The translations under genes were made by a program, and so were the position numbers. Of a stretch of 5,227 nucleotides of DNA, positions 2,714-5,227 are shown piece by piece; position 1 is the stretch's first letter; each line of letters starts with the position of its first letter. Location of the stretch: NCBI GenBank assembly GCA_964425005.1, contig CAYRKT010000093.1, positions 1 through 5,227 on the forward strand, read 5' to 3'. This stretch comes from CAYRKT01 sp964425005. GTDB taxonomy: Bacteria; Synergistota; Synergistia; CAYRKT01. A model generated the notes under the pieces. It ran no database searches and had not been told where the DNA came from. It saw nothing but the letters and a program-made list of their open reading frames with translations.

Positions 2714-5227
2714 TTGAGGAGCTTGAGGCATAGGCTCTTAGCCTACTCCGTGGGTGCGGCTTTCGTCTCTCTCTCGCTGGTTGGGCTTCTGCTATGGCGC
2801 TCCCTCTGGGGCTCCGTGGAGGCCATCGTGCTGGAGGAAGCAAATCTCCTGGCGGAAGCCCAGTCCCACAACTTCGACGAGATGTTCCTGGGGGTCCTGG
2901 AGAAGGCTAGGCTCCTGGCGGCTAGCGAAGGGGCCAGGGGGATGGACTTCGAGGGGATGAGGCCCTGGCTGGAGGAGTTCGTGAGGTCGAGCCCGCTGGT
3001 GGAGATGGTCTTCCTGGCGGGGCCCGACGGGGTGGCCCACAACACCTTCGGCCCTCCCATACAGGTCGGGGACAGACCTTACTTCCTGGAGCTGATGAGG
3101 GAGGGCAAGCCCTACAGCTTCTCCGACGGGCTCATCTCTGGTGCCACGGGCAAGCCTTCGGTGGTGGTGGCCGTCCCGGTGGAGAGGGACGGGAGGAGGG
3201 TTGGGGTGCTGGGGATCTCGGTGGACCTGTCCCGGTTCTCCGAGGAGCTCAGGGGTTTCAAGCTGATGGGAAGCGGTTACTTCGTGCTGCTGGACGGACG
3301 AGGGAGGATGCTGGCCCACCCCGAGGCCGGCAGGGCCATGGCCGAGGCCGGCGAGGAGGCCTCCAGGCTGAGCTCGCTGGCCGAGGCGGTCCGCTCGGGC
3401 CGGGAGGGTAGCCTGGGGAGGGTGAGCGTCGGAGGGAGGGAGCTTTTGGCCTTCGGGCACAGGCTGGAGGTGAGCCCCTACGCGGTGGTGGCGCTCCTTC
3501 CCCTGTCCGAGGTCTCCTCGGTAGTCCGCTCGAGCCTGAGGCCCCTCCTCTGGGGCTTCGCCCTGGTTCTGGTGGCCGTCTCGCTGGCGGCCTTCCTGGT
3601 CTCCAGGGAGATGTCCTCCTCCATCTCCAGGCTGCTCGTGGCCATCGAGCGCCTCAGCAGGGGGGAGCTGGAAGTGGGGCTGGAGGCGTCCTCCTCCGAC
3701 GATCTCGGGAGGATGGCCAGGGCGCTGGGAGAGCTGGTCCTTCGCTTCAAGGAGGCCCTTTCCTCCTCCAGCGTGGCCTCGGCGAGAGTCCTCTCGGCCT
3801 CCGGGGCCATGGCCTCGGCCCTGGCCCAGGCCTCGAGATCCCTGGAGCGGATAAGGTCCGCCTTCGAGGAGCTGTCGGACCTGGCGAGCTCCAACTCGGC
3901 CTCGGCGGAGGAGACCAGCGCCGGGGTGGAGGAGGTGGCCTCTGGGGCTCAGACCGCCGCCATGGCGGTCTCGGACGTGGCCGGCGTGGCCTCCGCCACC
4001 CTGGAGGTGGCAGATCTCGCCTCTAAGAGGCTCCTTGCCGCCTCGGGGGAGCTGGAGTCCACCTCGAAGGAGGCCGAAAGGAGCCTATCGGCCATGGAGT
4101 CGCTCCTGAGCTCCATCCAGCGGGTGTCCTCCTTCGCCTCTGCCATCACCTCCATAGCCGACCAGACGAACCTGCTCGCCCTGAACGCCGCCATAGAGGC
4201 CGCCAGGGCAGGAGAGGCGGGTAGGGGGTTCGCTGTGGTGGCGGAGGAGGTCAGGAAGCTCGCAGAGGAGTCCTCCAGGGCCGCCAAGGAGATCTCCCAC
4301 GTGATAGGCGGGCTCACGGCCGAGTCGAGGGAGGCCTCGGAGGCCATCCGCAGGGCCGTGGGGTCCACCCTGGAGCTCGCCTCCTCCGTGTCGGAGGTGG
4401 CGTCGGAGGTGGGGGGCATAGTCGAGAGGATGAGGCTCTTGAACGAGCGGATGGCCACCGTCTCCTCGGTGGTGGAGGAGCAGTCCTCGGCGGCCCAGGA
4501 GATGGCCTCCTCCGTCGACCGGATCTCCCGCGACATCTCGAGGATGGCGAGGAGCGTCGAGGAGACCTCTGAGGCCCTCAGGGCTCTGGCCGCGGCTATG
4601 TCCTCCATCTCCAGGGACGGGGAGGAGCTCAGGGGTTTGTCGGAGAAGCTCGGCAGAGCCCTTTCCTTCTTCAAGCTCTCGGCCGACTGCTACTCCTGCT
4701 ACGTGGAGGACGTGCTGGAGGGTTATCTCAGGGAGCTCTACGATCTCTCCTCCAGGCCCGCGGTGAGGTCGATGGACTTCGAGAGGGCGAGGCCCCTGGT
4801 GGAGGAGCTCATGGCCAGGGACCCGCAGATAAAGGTGGTGTTGCTGGCTGGCCCCGACGGCAACGCCCCCAACACCGCCGGGAAGCCCGTGAACGTCTCG
4901 GACAGGGGCTACTTCAAGGACGTGATGTCCCTGGGCAAGCCCTACTCCATATCGGGAGCCATGATGGCCCGCACCATAGGCAGGCCCACCTTCGCCGTGG
5001 CCGTGCCGGTGGAGAGGGATGGCAGGAGGGTCGGGGTGCTGGCTGCCGGCGTGACCCTCGAGCAGTTCTCAGACGTGCTCTCCAGCGTCAGGGTGAGCGG
5101 CGGAGGCTACCTGGTCCTGCTCGACTCGGAGGGGACCGTGATGTCCCACCCCGACAGGGACAAGATCATGCGCAGGGGGACCGAGCTGGGGGGTCTGGGC
5201 GATCTGGCGTCCAGGGCTCTCTCGGGG
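2714..5227 (+). CDS. methyl-accepting chemotaxis protein with a second, C-terminal Cache domain (partial at the right edge)
   Basis: Transmembrane chemoreceptor that would control a CheA/CheW array. The frame is open for 838 codons and runs off the window. Order of parts: short basic N-terminus; TM1 about residues 8-29; periplasmic dCache sensor about 36-272 (DRPYF at 120-124, TGKP at 145-148, VAVPV at 152-156); TM2 about 277-297; HAMP about 298-350 (DDLGRM at 329-334); long Ala/Ser/Glu-rich methyl-accepting coiled coil about 351-655. Its conserved turn is ADQTNLLALNAAIEAARAGE (482-501), then GRGFAVVAEEVRKLAEES (503-520). After the hairpin there is a short linker with CYSC (659-662) and a second Cache domain from about 665 onward, homologous to the first. 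No hydrophobic helix separates it from the signalling hairpin, so it should be cytoplasmic. No stop, frameshift or restart is seen at the junction. The ligand is unknown; the DRxYF pattern does not look like the classical amino-acid dCache motif. What follows residue 838 (end of the Cache, another membrane helix or more modules) cannot be seen. Confidence 0.95.
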   Translation, partial: MRSLRHRLLAYSVGAAFVSLSLVGLLLWRSLWGSVEAIVLEEANLLAEAQSHNFDEMFLGVLEKARLLAASEGARGMDFEGMRPWLEEFVRSSPLVEMVFLAGPDGVAHNTFGPPIQVGDRPYFLELMREGKPYSFSDGLISGATGKPSVVVAVPVERDGRRVGVLGISVDLSRFSEELRGFKLMGSGYFVLLDGRGRMLAHPEAGRAMAEAGEEASRLSSLAEAVRSGREGSLGRVSVGGRELLAFGHRLEVSPYAVVALLPLSEVSSVVRSSLRPLLWGFALVLVAVSLAAFLVSREMSSSISRLLVAIERLSRGELEVGLEASSSDDLGRMARALGELVLRFKEALSSSSVASARVLSASGAMASALAQASRSLERIRSAFEELSDLASSNSASAEETSAGVEEVASGAQTAAMAVSDVAGVASATLEVADLASKRLLAASGELESTSKEAERSLSAMESLLSSIQRVSSFASAITSIADQTNLLALNAAIEAARAGEAGRGFAVVAEEVRKLAEESSRAAKEISHVIGGLTAESREASEAIRRAVGSTLELASSVSEVASEVGGIVERMRLLNERMATVSSVVEEQSSAAQEMASSVDRISRDISRMARSVEETSEALRALAAAMSSISRDGEELRGLSEKLGRALSFFKLSADCYSCYVEDVLEGYLRELYDLSSRPAVRSMDFERARPLVEELMARDPQIKVVLLAGPDGNAPNTAGKPVNVSDRGYFKDVMSLGKPYSISGAMMARTIGRPTFAVAVPVERDGRRVGVLAAGVTLEQFSDVLSSVRVSGGGYLVLLDSEGTVMSHPDRDKIMRRGTELGGLGDLASRALSG
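2942..3322 (+). repeat. Cache-domain repeat, copy 1 (periplasmic sensor of the chemoreceptor)
   Basis: Encodes residues 77-203, from MDFE to the HP of LAHP. It aligns without a gap to copy 2 at a constant offset of 1830 nt (610 codons). By hand count about 65 of 127 residues are identical. The longest shared run is VAVPVERDGRRVGVL (152-166), also very similar at the DNA level. This copy is bracketed by TM1 and TM2 and therefore faces the periplasm. Confidence 0.9.
4772..5152 (+). repeat. Cache-domain repeat, copy 2 (C-terminal, predicted cytoplasmic)
   Basis: Encodes residues 687-813, from MDFE to the HP of MSHP, paralogous to copy 1. Shared blocks include LAGPDG (711-716), DRGYF (730-734, against DRPYF), GKPYS (741-745) and VAVPVERDGRRVGVL (762-776). 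The segment facing the predicted ligand pocket differs: copy 1 has LISGATGKP where copy 2 has MMARTIGRP. The copy lies after the signalling hairpin with no membrane helix in front of it. The domain continues toward the window edge and is probably not complete. Confidence 0.9.

Noticed and set aside
3478..4674. Two minus-strand open frames (138 and 241 codons) opposite the chemoreceptor
   Set aside because: Ser/Ala/Glu-rich products mirror the coiled-coil codons of the receptor; no family pattern or ribosome site is evident.
4679..4720. Junction of two separate receptor genes joined by a sequencing error
   Set aside because: The frame is continuous, there is no start codon with a ribosome site and no new TM1 before the second Cache, so no sign of a second gene start is present; kept as a possible refutation of the main finding.

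Overview
The window is high-GC bacterial DNA. Arginine is written mostly as AGG and isoleucine often as ATA, and GTG and TTG starts are used. This codon style, a TAXI-type TRAP binding protein, a HutP-family regulator and a large Cache chemoreceptor together suggest a Synergistota bacterium, possibly close to Thermanaerovibrio. That assignment is an inference from style and gene content, not a database match.

Layout. On the minus strand, a complete gene for a secreted TAXI-family TRAP solute-binding protein (1524 to 565) is followed 48 nt later by the first 172 codons of a 6-phosphofructokinase (516 to 1, running off the left edge). Both probably share a promoter with a perfect TATAAT at 1585-1580. 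On the plus strand, diverging from a 190-bp intergenic region, lie a HutP-family protein (1715-2287) and, 15 nt later, a PpnP-type nucleoside phosphorylase (2303-2611). They probably form a two-gene operon closed by a 9-bp hairpin at 2654-2678. A very long chemoreceptor gene then starts at a TTG with a strong Shine-Dalgarno (2714) and stays open to the right edge (838 codons in the window).

The chemoreceptor is the most unusual part. It has the usual order TM1, periplasmic dCache, TM2, HAMP and methyl-accepting signalling hairpin. The reading frame then continues without any membrane segment into a second Cache domain that is a paralogous copy of the first: about half of 127 residues are identical, without gaps, at a constant offset of 610 residues. 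As read, one sensor copy is outside the membrane and the other inside the cytoplasm, behind the kinase-control hairpin. The only two cysteines among the 838 visible residues form a CxxC exactly at the junction of hairpin and second sensor. This suggests a receptor that reads related ligands on both sides of the membrane, or one with an added internal or redox input.

The remaining genes fit an amino-acid or nucleoside-using heterotroph: solute capture by TAXI, glycolysis by PFK, histidine-responsive regulation by HutP, and nucleoside breakdown by PpnP. No hut catabolic genes and no TRAP membrane subunits are in view.
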